Below, piece after piece: positions 39,056 to 51,400 of a stretch of 64,000 nucleotides of DNA. Where the stretch lies: positions 30,292,879-30,356,878 of the forward strand of contig NC_084596.1 in NCBI RefSeq assembly GCF_033807715.1, read 5' to 3'. This DNA comes from Cololabis saira (lineage: Eukaryota; Chordata; Actinopteri; Beloniformes; Belonidae). The notes under the pieces were generated by a model. The model did no database searches. It saw only the letters and a list, made by a program, of their open reading frames with translations, and was not told the DNA's origin. The position numbers and the translations under genes are program-made. Numbering within the stretch: the stretch's first letter is position 1; each line of letters begins with the position of its first letter.

Positions 39056-41211
39056 CAAAAGACTCCTATTGTTTTGTTTTCATTAAAATCCAGAAAGGTA
39101 CCAGCATCTGATTGCTCCGGTCTTTGTCAGAGGCATGGATGGATGCGTTTGGGTGCAAACCCAGACCCAGTTCATGCAAATGCATTTGTCTCCAAATGTT
39201 AGAGAAAAGCAGCAGAGTGCTCGTTCAGATTTGACAGCTGCACGTTGAGTTACGGTCCAAGAAAGCACTTCAATCCACAACGGGTGTACGAGATGGAGTC
39301 AATACAAGGTCGCCTCCAAGATACAAACCAGACACAAAAAGACTCGGAGCACTTGTGCATTATTTAGACTTGTTTTCTTAAAACGCTCACGGCTTCCTGA
39401 GCATTTCCTTGAGCACCGCCTTGAGGTCGACATCAGTAGGATTGAATTAAGGTTTAGTTAAGTGTTCACCTAAAGATGACTTGATCTAATTTCTCAAGTA
39501 CTTACAGATTTGGTTTTCTTTCTCTTTCATTAAATGCTTGTAAAACTGATAACGTTTATTATAAAAGAAGTGTCACCCTTCAGAGCAGCTACTAGACAAA
39601 CCGAGTCCCGGTCAGACGGGTTTTCAGGGTTAATGTCGCTTCATTTCAGGCTGAACCAGTCCCAACAATCTGTTTGCCAGACTAGATCACACAGAAGAAG
39701 TTTTCCCAGAAGTTCCCTCATGTTATTTCTTTTTGTGTTTCTAACTTTTCCGATCTGATTATGAGTAGTACTTGCTACATTTACCACATCCTCGCACGAG
39801 CTGCTCTCTTTGTGTCCTCAAACCTCTTGCCAGAGCAAAGGAGGGAATTTTTTTTTCCCCCCATAAAACCGTAGAAGCTTGAAAAAAATGAAACTAGCAG
39901 ACAGCCCAAGGTTTTACAATATGGTTTTAATTTGTTGTACATGACTCAAACCAAAGGTAGTCATGCTGGTTACACACACATTTCCAGCGTGTATGAAGCA
40001 CACACAAACATGGGGGTCAGTGCTCTGCAACAAACTGAGCTACCAAATAAATTTTTGTCAGAATCTTATTTTCACTGCTACTTTAAAACAGTTATTAATT
40101 CATATTTCCAGTGTGAATGTCTGCTGCTATGTAGAAACAAATGTCATGATTATGTCCTATTTTCTTTAACTGTTCCACGGTGTGCTCTGAGCTCGACACC
40201 TTCCATTTCTGTTTCGTAGACATTCATCAGCGAGCAGAAACTGGTCCGGATTCGCACGTTGTCGGTTCCCTAGCCGGTTTGGACTTGGGCGGGTTTTGCT
40301 AGAAATGACCACACCTGTTGCTCTGATGCAACCTGAGAGGTCAGTTCCTCATCAGGTGGGAACTGTCCTCTGCCTGACACATATCTAACGTAAACAAGGC
40401 CTGCAGTCACGCCAGTCTCGCGCTGCCATCAAAACAAACAGGCCCGGCCTGAGAGTGGCCACATGGCATACGCGGCTTAGTCCCCTCCATTGAAGGCCTA
40501 ATTCCCCCCTCACTGTCTCATAAAGGGGTCTATTGACAGCCCTTCCTGAGCCCTGCTCACACATAAGTGACCATCATTGTGAAAATATTTGTACCCTGGT
40601 TTGGGGAAAGCTGCATTCCCTTTAAAATAACAACGTTTGGCTGAAACTGCATTCTGCACCTTTCCTGTCCTGATACAGTGACTCAGGACTTTTTCACCGT
40701 TTGGAGTTTGTAAACAAGGAAGCGAAATGCTGTTGTTGCAAATGAACTGCTAAAAGACACGATTTTCTTCAGTTCTGTTCAACAAGCCAGACTGACGCCG
40801 CTCCATTTTTGTTTTCTCTGACAGCTTTTCTAATGTCAACAGGTGAGTGCGTTTGCTCGGATCCGCCACTTTTGGTCTTCACGGAGGAGTTTATTTTTTC
40901 TAAAAGCGGTCTGCGGTCAGGAGGGGAAAGCTCTGCAGGTGGACTGAAAAATCTGATCCTCTGCATGTTTGTCAAGGCAACCTAATCCCTTTTGTTCCAA
41001 CCAGAGAGTCAAGTGAACCCACTGTAAGAGAAAACCAGTGACGCAAAGCAGGACATGAAACACTTCTGACACTTATTTATTGATAGATCTTGGAAAAAGA
41101 ACCACACACACAAAACATTCACATCAACTTTTTCAATAGGTGTGGTGGAAACCCCAATGTAAATTCAAGGGCAATGCTCAACTTTAACCGGAGTATGCTT
41201 GTAAATTATTA
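39056..41211. other. Intergenic DNA between CABLES1 and the fold-back element
   Basis: No gene recognised. Short open frames lack family resemblance. Genes expected between CABLES1 and NPC1 in human (TMEM241, RIOK3, RMC1) are not seen here. Confidence 0.55.
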
Positions 41212-42143
41212 AGGATTTTTGTGCCAAAATTAAATAAATAAATACATCATTAATTAATTAAAATGGGAATGAAATATATCATTAATTAATTAAATGTGTC
41301 ATTAATTAATTAAAATTAGAATGAAATATGTCATTAATTAATTAAAATACAATTCATTTTAAGTAAAAATATATATTTATTATCTCAGCATTTAATTAAT
41401 TAATGACACATTTAATTAATGATTTCGTGTTACGTGTGAATCATGAAATGTAAAACTGCATTTAATTAATTAATGACACATTTAATTAATGATTTCGTGT
41501 TGCTGAATCATGAAATGTAAATGTAAAACTGTCAGTTTCACTCGTCAAACTCAGTGGGCGGGGCTAACGCGAATCCAGTGGAATCCACTGCTTTGGTCTG
41601 AAACTGGAGGTGGAAGAGGAAGCCGTTCGTTCTAAACATGGCAGCTGTGAGTTCGGAGGATTTTCGTGAACTTTGTAGAGAGTTGGTGAGCGATATCTTC
41701 GACCTTGCAGAGTATGTGGAAGCAGGACCTGCTGACCCCGAGCATGTAGCATGTAAAGCAGAGGAAGTTCCTCTGCTGGATTCGCGTTAGCCCCGCCCAC
41801 TGAGTTTGACGAGTGAAACTGACAGTTTTACATTTACATTTCATGATTCAGCAACACGAAATCATTAATTAAATGTGTCACTAATTAATTGAATGCAGTT
41901 TTACATTTCATGATTCACACGTAACACGAAATCATTAATTAAATGTGTCATTAATTAATTAAATGCTGAACTAATAAATATATATTTTTACTTAAAATGA
42001 ATTGTATTTTAATTAATTAATGACATATTTCATTCTAATTTTAATTAATTAATGACACATTTAATTAATTAATGATATATTTTATTCCCATTTTAATTAA
42101 TTAATGATGTATTTATTTATTTAATTTTGGCACAAAAAATCCT
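41212..42143. mobile_element. Fold-back type element with ~367-bp terminal inverted repeats
   Basis: Left arm 41212-41578 and right arm 41776-42143 are near-perfect inverted copies, from AGGATTTTTTGTGCC at the tips to AACGCGAATCCAG at the inner ends. Each arm has an AT-rich outer half full of TTAATTAA and a partly duplicated ~62-bp unit inside. The 197-bp loop is unrelated to the arms and contains a small ORF. I saw no clear target-site duplication, so the class is open. Confidence 0.88.
41638..41790 (+). CDS. Small ORF in the loop of the fold-back element, function unknown
   Basis: 51 codons from ATG to TAG, beginning MAAVSSEDFRELCRELVSDI and ending in an acidic/hydrophobic tail. The start context AAACATGG is strong. 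The last codons and the stop lie in the right inverted repeat. It reads like a soluble helical N-terminus and could be the captured first exon of a host gene. I do not recognise the family, and it may not be translated. Confidence 0.35.
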   Translation: MAAVSSEDFRELCRELVSDIFDLAEYVEAGPADPEHVACKAEEVPLLDSR

Positions 42144-43724
42144 CCATACTAAATAGATCCTGTAAGATAAATAATTAAAGCAAGTTTTATTGTTTTGTTT
42201 TGTTTTTTTCAGCTTTGGGGGTGAAACATTCCCTAAACATACCTGTATGGATGTTAATTCACTGCATGTTCTCTGAAAGTGCACTCTTGAGCCTGTCACC
42301 ATGCCGTTTCTGTGCATGGGGCAGTCCATGGCTGTTGGGTTGCAGAGGTTCAACAGATTGCAGACGAGATTATTTTTAGATTATTCTCGTTGTCGAAAGG
42401 AAAAAAGTTAAATAGAATTCCGAGAACTAATAATCCAACTGTCATTCAGACAAGTGCAGGTATTCTGCACAAATTGAGCAATGAGAAGTTCTTTCACAAT
42501 AAAACCGCCCCCAAATTACTTTGCATGTAAGTTACACAATAAACGTATTATATAACAAAAACATACACAAAACCGTCTGCAGTTGACCTCTGGGAAGCTG
42601 TCACATGATGCACAATACTGAGCATCATTAAGCCCTACAGTAATACATTTAATTCATATTAGCTTTCAAATTAGGCAGATTGCAGTGAGCTGCTGGTCTC
42701 TAGATGGTGATGCTTCAACGATATGTGAACTTCCTGGTATCACTGGCTGCAGTTTCACTTTAGTTTATATATCTGAAGTTACTAGAAAGCAAGATGTGCT
42801 TTAGATTTATGCAATAAGCGCTTCACTGTGCACCGACAAAAATGTAAATAATTTTTACACCTTAAAAAGCTCAGCGAATGTTTTACTTCTAGTATCGGTT
42901 ATTCCTCTGCTCCTACATGGTTTTTCATGCTTTACTGAACTAGAATAGCCTTGCTATCCAGAATGTCTGTGGCACAAAGGAACGAGGGGGCAGGTTGGTC
43001 TAATAAGAGGGTAGCCTCGCACATCTTATGTAATGATACGTTTGACAACCTGTATGTTCTCCCCTGCACACAACACGGCAAAGCTGCAGAGGAAATGAAT
43101 ATTTTAATCTCTCTATGCCATACTCAAAGGACAGTCCCTGCTCTCACACTGTAGCGTGTAAATAAGTCATGAGCTGCAGCTTTGTTTGATAACAGGGCCA
43201 GGCAGGCAGTCACAACAGCACTTGCTTGGAGGAGGACGACAGCTCCTGCTTGGCAGCACCTTTCAGATGGGATGGGGGTTACTAATGGCGTCTGAAGTCT
43301 CTGGGTCGGTCTCTAAACGCTGCCAGTTTCCATGGACAACAGCCAGTTCTGTCTGATGTTTCCATTAATGAACTGCACTGTTCACTTTGCATTTGCAGCA
43401 CTGGCACACTTCAGGAAATGAATTCAATGACAAAGTAAAAATATTGCTGGTACTTGAGACATGAAAAAACAAAAAAAAAACATTTACGTCACTCCCACTG
43501 CTTAACTGAGAACATAATGAAGCACGTGCTGAATGAATGGGTTCAGGCGCCACACTGTGGTTATTGTGAAGAATCCAGACAACAGCGTGCTCGACGTGTT
43601 GTACGTCAGTTAAGCTCCTTTACGCCTCATTCAGTCATTTTTTTTCTTCAAGAAGGTGAAAACATGAGACAGAAGACATTGAGATATATCGCATGATATT
43701 AGGGGGAAAAAAAAGAGAAGTCTG
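42144..43724. other. Intergenic DNA between the fold-back element and NPC1
   Basis: No gene, element end or RNA gene recognised. Confidence 0.55.
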
Positions 43725-45379
43725 ATTGTTTTTTTGTACCATTTAATACATGTTAAAATTGTTAAAAACTAAACTATCCAATACTTTTCTATGTCTGTCT
43801 TCCCACTCCTTCATTGTCAGATATGATTTGTCAATATCAATGCACAGCACTGTAACAAGCGCCGCGAGCATCTTCTCACGTCCAGGTAAAACGCTTCTGC
43901 ATCTCAACGTTACACGAGAAAAGAAAAACAAAACCACAAGAGGAATGCGTCACTGTTCCAGCAGAATGCACACTGTATAAAACCATAACCAGATGAGAGC
44001 ACACAGACTTGATGAAGGTTCCCACACTCATCATATCCCTCAGGTTCAACCTCAGCATGTTGAGATACAGGTGACACGTCAACCAGGATGTACAGAAATG
44101 TTTGGATGGGACACGTTAAGTTCTCTTCACTTGAAAACTACGTTATTCCTTGGTTTAAAGACAGCGATATACTGTTACACATTAACAGTTAAAAAAATAA
44201 TTTAAAAGGCAAAGGAATGAAAACCTTTGGACTGCACCATTATGCAATAAAATCTAAAGTGTTATGCATTAAAGTACAATGATCATAAAATATATTCAGT
44301 TAAGTCTAGTTTGAGCTTTTTACAGTTACAAGTAAAGCTCTGTTAAACGTTTAATGCAACAATTGTTCTGTTCAGTAACTATAATATTCTTAGATGCACT
44401 TTAATGTCCAACCGTTCTTAGCACCGCAGCATCCTTTCCACTTGGCATCAACGTGCCCCTCTAGAGAGGGCCCTACAATCCTCAAGGTCCTGCAAACACT
44501 TCAAAAGCATTTTAAGACCAATTAGCTTGTTATGAAGTTAAATTTGGTGCTGGATGATGTAAGCATGGAAATCCAAGAAATTCTGGGGGGAAAAAAGTGG
44601 GAAGCAATGCAGAAAGCAGAAAGCAGCGTCTGCAGCGTCTGCAGCTAAGTGGACTGACTGTGAGCTTTCATCTTTGTAAGAGTTGATATTCTCTACCATG
44701 TTTTTGCACTGTTTTGATTTTGTTCACCTCCTGTGGTGGAAGTGGGCTTTCTGCAGACTTGCTTTTTTCCCCACACTGTGTTAAGGAAATCCAGCCAAGC
44801 AAGAGCCTGTGATGCCACCATTGTTAGCTACATTATATGCCATGTATCATACATTAAATGATTCATAATATCAAATAGTTTACAAAAGTCAAACCTTTTA
44901 AAAAGAAAAAAAGAAAGAAAACACTTTTACAAATTATTTTTTCTGGTCTATACATGTATAAAAAGCTGACCAGCTTTACCCTTTTCAATTTTCCCAAGTG
45001 AAATAGCTCATACCATTTTGATGGGGCTGCAAGTTTCTCTGTTAGCTGATGCTGGGTGGGGGGCGGAGCGGGGCGGCGCCTGGTCTGCTCTGTAAAGGCG
45101 TCCGTTACTCGTGCTTCAGATATTGAAGTAATGTTTGATCTGTAGTGTGAGGAAGAAGAGAAATGGTATCTGCCCAAAGTCCTTTGAGGAATTCCAGTTA
45201 GTTTGCGGTTGGACGAAGCCTCTGGCACTCGCAATCCCGATTATATTCCTGAGTTAGACAATGCATAGTAGTGGCAATGATGATGAGGTCAGTGATCGCA
45301 GAAATAGCTCACTCTCACACCCGCACAAGTCCTTCGCAGACAAATAGTGAGTCCATTGTTCACTGTGAGAAACAGTCTG
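43725..45379 (-). other. npc1: Probable NPC1 3' UTR
   Basis: No reverse-strand AATAAA was seen between 43740 and 45379. ATTAAA variants occur at 44400-44405, 44350-44355 and 43742-43747 (reverse strand); the last is followed by a U-rich tract on the transcribed strand and is my best guess. No coding potential is recognisable. Confidence 0.3.
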
Positions 45380-45462
45380 CTAGTAGTTGAGGAGGCGCTC
45401 CCTTTCTGTGCCGGCGTAGCGCTTGTTAGCAGCAAACACCTTTGCTTTGTTCACCGAAGGAC
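45380..45462 (-). CDS. npc1: NPC1 coding exon 25 and stop
   Basis: 83 nt after CCAAAG. It encodes [20 protein letters not shown] then ERLLNY and TAG at 45380-45382. The dileucine LLNY sits where human has the LLNF lysosomal-sorting signal. Confidence 0.95.
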
Positions 45463-48400
45463 CTTTGGAAAGAGTAAAAACAAGACCGTAAGTGACGTAC
45501 ATTAGATCTGTGCCCAGTTCCCAGGTGGGAATCTTCATGTGCAATATCACCCACCTATGTAGCTTAGTAAGACGGGGAGGAAGATGAGGCCATGCGTTGC
45601 TCCCAGCAGCACGATGGCCAAGTACATCCTGAAGTAGAAGACCTGGAAGATCTGCGACTTGGAAAGTGCTAGGATTAAGATGCCTCCGAACTTTGTTAAC
45701 GTGATTCCACTGAAAACCTGTGAAAATATTATAATTAATAACACTTGAATGAATTATGGTTTTACCACAGCAAACGAATGACTAGAACGTTGCTTCTTCA
45801 GCATCTGCGGATATTTGTAGGATGTAAACTGTGACGTACAGAGCTGCCCATGTGAGCCAGGGCCTCTTCAGCCCGCTCCACTTTGTTCTTCTTCACACTG
45901 ATGGAAAAGGCTCGGACTATATGGCTGCAGAACTCCACCGAGATGCCGCAGCTCTGCAACACAGCGCAGGAAACACCACAACAACGGCAGGATTAACATT
46001 TAGGACTGACGGCTAAAACCACTGTTGCCTGCTTTATCTTTTGCATGTGGAAAAGTTTAAAACTGACATGAACCTCCACTTTCTTTCTGGTTTTTGTTAT
46101 AAGAAAGTATCTGGCAATATAAATGCCTACATTCTGACCTCAAGATTGCAAAGTTTCCCAAACTAGGGCTCAAACAATAAGATTTAAAGATGCGTGTGAC
46201 AAGACTGCATAATGTATATTAGTTAACAGAAAGAAATATATTACAATGTCACAATATTATTCCAGTTTAATACAAAGAAAATGCCAAATTACATATCTAA
46301 ACAAAATGTGTATGCTATCTGATGCAATATATCATATACTGCATTGCATAACTGCAAACCTTTTACAAAATGAAAGAAGTTAAAGCACCGGGAAATGCTG
46401 CCTGTGATTACTTGCATTAAGTGCAACTAACCAAGGGGCTTTCAGTTAATTCATTTAGGTAGCAGAATCACCCAAACTTGGCACATTATCAATGTCTGCC
46501 AATAGCCCAAATGATAATTTGGGGGGGAACCCCCCCCGCCACCCAAAAAAAATACCAACCAAAAAAACACAACACACGTGGCCCCCAGTGATCTCCTTCA
46601 TGTTAAAAAAAAAAATTTGCTGCTGCGTTACCACGCTTAAAAGTACACTTTTGTAAAACCTGAAGCTCCTGAATTCATCCCCTTTCGTTTTAAGAGTTAA
46701 TTATATACATTTATACGTTTTGCGAATAGTTCATCTGTAATTTTGTTAGCCAGTATTGCATTTTATGATTCAAGCTTTTATTTGAAGATTTCTACTCAGT
46801 TTTCATTACCAAAATGTGTCAAACTCTGTCTCAGTCCAACACAGCTCAATATTCCAGCTAAATCTCCATTCAAATTGCTACAGCTGAAAATGGCCAAAAG
46901 TAAATAAATAATTCCCACAAAAAAAAATACTTTTGAAAAGTAAATGATTCCTTTTACCCTAAATTTGACCACTAATTAAGAAAAAAAAAAGAAGAAGGGG
47001 GCTCTTACCATGACCAGGTTGACCAGAGACACTGCGTTGAGGCTGATGTCCCACAGCCACATGACACCAAACATGTTGACGAGGATCATGGCGATGGTGA
47101 TGCTGACCATGGCGGCCGAGCCCAGCTCGAAGCCCAGCAGCACCGTTGTCACCACAAATATGGCCCCCAGGGACACACACAGGTTTAGAGCCGTGTCGTA
47201 GACGATGGTGAGGTACTGCTCGTAAAATACATAGAAGACGCTGTAAAGGAGGAAAAAACACATTAGTGTCTTAAACAAGAGAAACAGGATGCTGTTAATC
47301 TGTAGTATGCACATTCATAACTTCTTAAATTATTAGTAGTAATTTGTGATGTTGAGCTACTAATCTCCTTCGTTATTCACATCAACAGACACTTATTCTT
47401 ATAACTTTGTATAGACATAGAAAATATTTTGTATAAGTCTATATTTTGTGTTCCACAAAGTTGTACATTAGTGTCACTATAACGTTTTCACTATATAAAA
47501 TGGAAAAGTCTGCTGCAGAAGTTCAGGTCAAACATTAGCTGCAACACCATTTAAATTGTTTTCTTTATCGGGTTGTTATCAGTGACCTATTTTTTCCCCT
47601 CATGACCTTCAACCTTTAGCACAAAACAAACAAAACCTCAGACAGACCTGGGGCCTTATGTTCCAAGAGTGCGTGAATTTTAACGTGAAACCGAGCGTGG
47701 AATTTACACGTAACAAACAATTCAGATGTACAAAGCTGTGCGTACACCCAAATCCACGCAGGTTGCTCTGTACACGTTTATTGAGTCTTACACATTGTGG
47801 ATGTCCGCGATAACCTCTCTCATAAGTATGACAATGTGAACAATATACATTTATATTTAAAACATGAAGCATCACGATCTGATTCCTCTGCTGCAGAAAT
47901 AAAGACAATTTGTGTCAACAGGATTATCGAGGTGCTTTCTGGATCCTGCAGCTGACTCTATATCAGACTCTGAAAGTCGCCTTAACATTCAAAAAACACT
48001 TTTTTTTATTTTTTTATTCATCATTGCTGAAAGCATCATGTTGGTCTGAACCGGAGCAGCTGGTCCAGTTCAGGATAGAGATCCAGAAGATCCTCTTGGT
48101 ACCTGAACCAGCTGATGGTCCAGTCTTAGTCCCGGACCAGCAGATCGCTGTGATCTGATGCATCAGCAGGTTCCTCTAACGGAGCCAAGGCTGCCATCGG
48201 GATTTGCGGGTTCCATCATTGAGCTCCTGCCTTTAGTTGTTTGTTTTGATTGTGAGATTGTTGCAGCTCCACTCTTGTGTAACTTATCTGGTGATGTTGG
48301 GACTGTCGTGTCCTTCACGTGGTCGTGAACTTATTGTTGACGTTAGGTTTTTTCATGTTCTGCACTTCACTGCATCACCAGTGAGTGTCGCCAACGGACA

Positions 48401-51400
48401 AAACCTCGGAAAAGTGCGTACACCAGCCTTAATATGTGAGTGAAGGACTGCAACTCTCTACGTTCAAGTCATTCTTTGTACAGCTGACCGTGAGCGTAGA
48501 AAGTGGCGAACGCACGTTTTTTGTGCGCCGCACTCTTAGGGCCTGATTTACTAAAGGTTTGCGTGTGTAAAAACGTGTGCAAACTTGACAGCACCCGCAA
48601 ACCAAAGTGCCAGCTGATCTACTAACAGCGTGCAAAGAGGACTGCACCTCTCAAGTGCGCAAAATAGCACACACAATTCATTTAGTACTTTTGCCCTGAT
48701 GAATAATCAATATGGGGCGTACCCGCCAGAAATCGCTAAATACTGGGAAGGGAAGATGCAAATTGCTCCATTTACCACGCGCAATGAGATTTACCAAGCC
48801 TGAAAGTAATTGCGCGTATTGTGATTGCGTCTGTATTTAATACGTTCGAAAGGAAGGTGCTAATCTGCTGCTGCTGTTATTGTGGCAAGGAGGCGACATC
48901 CAAAATCAAAGAATACGCAGAGAGAGAGTCTTTATTCTGCTGCATGCTATTTTAAAAATGGTTGCACAAGTTTTAAAAGGCCACTTTTTCTTTAGTTCTC
49001 CGCCTTATATCTTGCCACCTTCTCTTAATGTGCCCCCCTCCACTCGCCCACAAGCAGGCCAAGCCTTTGTGCCAAAACTTTGTATTTTATTGATTACTTA
49101 TGTTATTGAACGTGAAATCATCCTTCGTAAATTACATTTAATTAAAACCTGTGCTTATTAATCACAAAACACAGGTTAAACATCATGACCAAATCCGCTC
49201 CGACCCGGTGTGTCAGTATCAGCGCAGACAGACTGCAGCTTCGCCTGAATTATGCTTCTGCGTTAAATCGACGGCGTAGTGTCGCGGTGCGGTGTGCGTC
49301 GCCGCGTACCCTACGCCGTCGTTTCTGCGTTGGTGTGACGCGGAACCGGTTGGGGGAGCTGGGCTGATGTTGATCCGCGGACAAAACTTGTTAAGGAGCA
49401 TCAAACTCACTCTTATCTACGCGGAAATAACGCTAAAATATAAAGAAGGCTTCCCAAAGTGTGATCTATGGTGAAATAGGAACATTAAGATGTGCAACTC
49501 TTCTAAAAGGTGAGACATGCATTTAATTGACTTCATGGCGCCAGCCTTGGCGTTTATTATTACGCAAATGTGGAATGTTTGGGTCTGTCTAATTTCGTCA
49601 AATTAAATTTGGAGATTCACCGTTCACATTTTTATGTGTATGCGTTGTATGAGAGAGAGATGGAGAGGGCGAGGGAGGGAGGGAGAGACGTGGCCTGTAC
49701 GTCGTTGTTTTTTGTTTTTTTGCAGTTTGGGTGCACAATACACTTGTGTGTGTGTGTATTAAAATGAGATTTTGCCGTATGTTGTGTAATTGAAACTGGT
49801 TTGCTGTGATCGTTGATGGCAAACTCATATTAAGCATTTACATCGCTGGTTATTATGTGCCCCCCAATTAGATCTGTTCTGCTGCCGACTCTGTTTTAAC
49901 CTCATCTGCCGTTCTTTTTGTCTTATAACTGCATTTATTCTATCGCAGATTTTCTCCGATATTGCGTTTCTTTTGGTAATGTTTAAATGTCTTTGCTGTA
50001 GTTCATGAATGTGTTTATTTGCCTCTTCCACTAATATTTGTAACTCCACTGCGTCAAATTTCATTTTGCGCTTGCAACTATCCTGCTTTCCATCCAGACT
50101 CCATGGCGCAAAGTTTGCGCCGCAAACCGTAAGACACGCAACACCTCATTTAAATACTGCTGTTTGCACCTGTTATCAATTGCGCACGCAATCTTAGTTG
50201 ATCACCCGCAAAACACACAACAACAGCACGTGCAAACTTTTTCAGTGCACACGCAATTTAGTACTCTTTATTTAGGATCTTAGTAAATCGGGCCCTTAGT
50301 ACATAAGGCCCCTGGTGAGCAGAGAAAACTAAAAAACATTGAATTCAATTATTTCTGAAACGTTTGAAGTCCAGGTAAATGCACAACAGCGTAAAGAGCA
50401 AACCTGTAGGCAAAGACGTTGTGATCCATAGACTGACTGATGTTGGCAGCTAGGATTCGAGCCATCTTCAGGGCATCTATGAAGTCCGCCGACTCCTTCA
50501 GGATGGTGTGGTAGGTCATGAAGTATGTGGCGCCGACGCCTGTGTTGTTGGGATACAAGTCAACGGCTGTGGCGTAGGCCGCGTGGCCGCTGGAGCGCCA
50601 TTCAAGCGTTCAGAGAGGGGTAGAAGAAGGGAAACATTACAGTCAAAAATGAATACCGGTAATACACGCTCGTGAATTTATATAAAACACTTGACAACAG
50701 AAGTCAAAATGGAATTTAAATGATTCAATGACACGTTAAGCCTTTACATAAAAAAAATAATGGATTCTTTACCCTTTTCCACATTTGACATTGGGATTGT
50801 CAGACAGAAACATGGGGAGAAAGTGCATGAAATCGTCTCCCATAGGCCGCTGCTTTCCGCTGGGGGTCATCGGCCGACAGGACACGCAGGACGGGTTCAC
50901 CACTGGAAAACAGTATCGGCAATATTCAAACCATAGAGTTTGAGGAAAAACATGTCTGAGAAACTGAGAAAGACAAGAGCAATTTAAAATGCTAAACTTA
51001 ACTGCCAAAGCAACACATTTAACATATTGATGAATAAACAGTATGCTCCCCGAATGTGCTGATATTTAAAAGGCAAAATAATGAGATACTGTTGGATAAA
51101 TGACTTTGCAATCATGGATTGAGTGCAAAATGTAACTCCATTTATAGTCTTTTCACATCCTAGTGAGTGGATGCCTGTGGAATGGAGGCAAAGTGTGAAA
51201 ATGGCCACTTGATTAAACTAAAACTGCTGAGAGGAGCAAGTTTAGCCTTGGCCTGAATAGAGACTGATACCGATACTCTGCCCCAAAAAGATTAGCATTG
51301 ACGTAACAATGATTTCTCTACCTGAACCGTAAGGATGAATCATCATTTATGCCTTAAAATCATTATGCTTCCCTTGTTCATGGTCATTTCTACATCAAAA

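Larger units (their letters stand above)
48539..50295. mobile_element. Harbinger-type element nested in the outer element
   Basis: The tips GGGCCTGATTTACTAA and TTAGTAAATCGGGCCC are inverted repeats with one mismatch. A TTA duplication flanks it (48536-48538 and 50296-50298), the target typical of PIF/Harbinger transposons. Inside, a reverse-strand ORF (next entry) resembles the Myb-like accessory protein of that superfamily. No transposase gene was seen, so it is non-autonomous. Confidence 0.82.
47651..50311. mobile_element. Outer Harbinger-like element in NPC1 intron 21
   Basis: Ends GGGCCTTATGT and ACATAAGGCCC are perfect inverted repeats, flanked by CTG at 47648-47650 and 50312-50314. 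The element is split by a second insertion 12 bp before its right end; rejoining the pieces extends the terminal match through AAGAGTGCG. Original length would be about 0.9 kb. Confidence 0.8.

Noticed and set aside
40815..40845. Micro-exon flanked by a TCTGACAG acceptor and GTGAGT donor
   Set aside because: Isolated splice-like motifs without a neighbouring exon or known gene; expected by chance in 64 kb.
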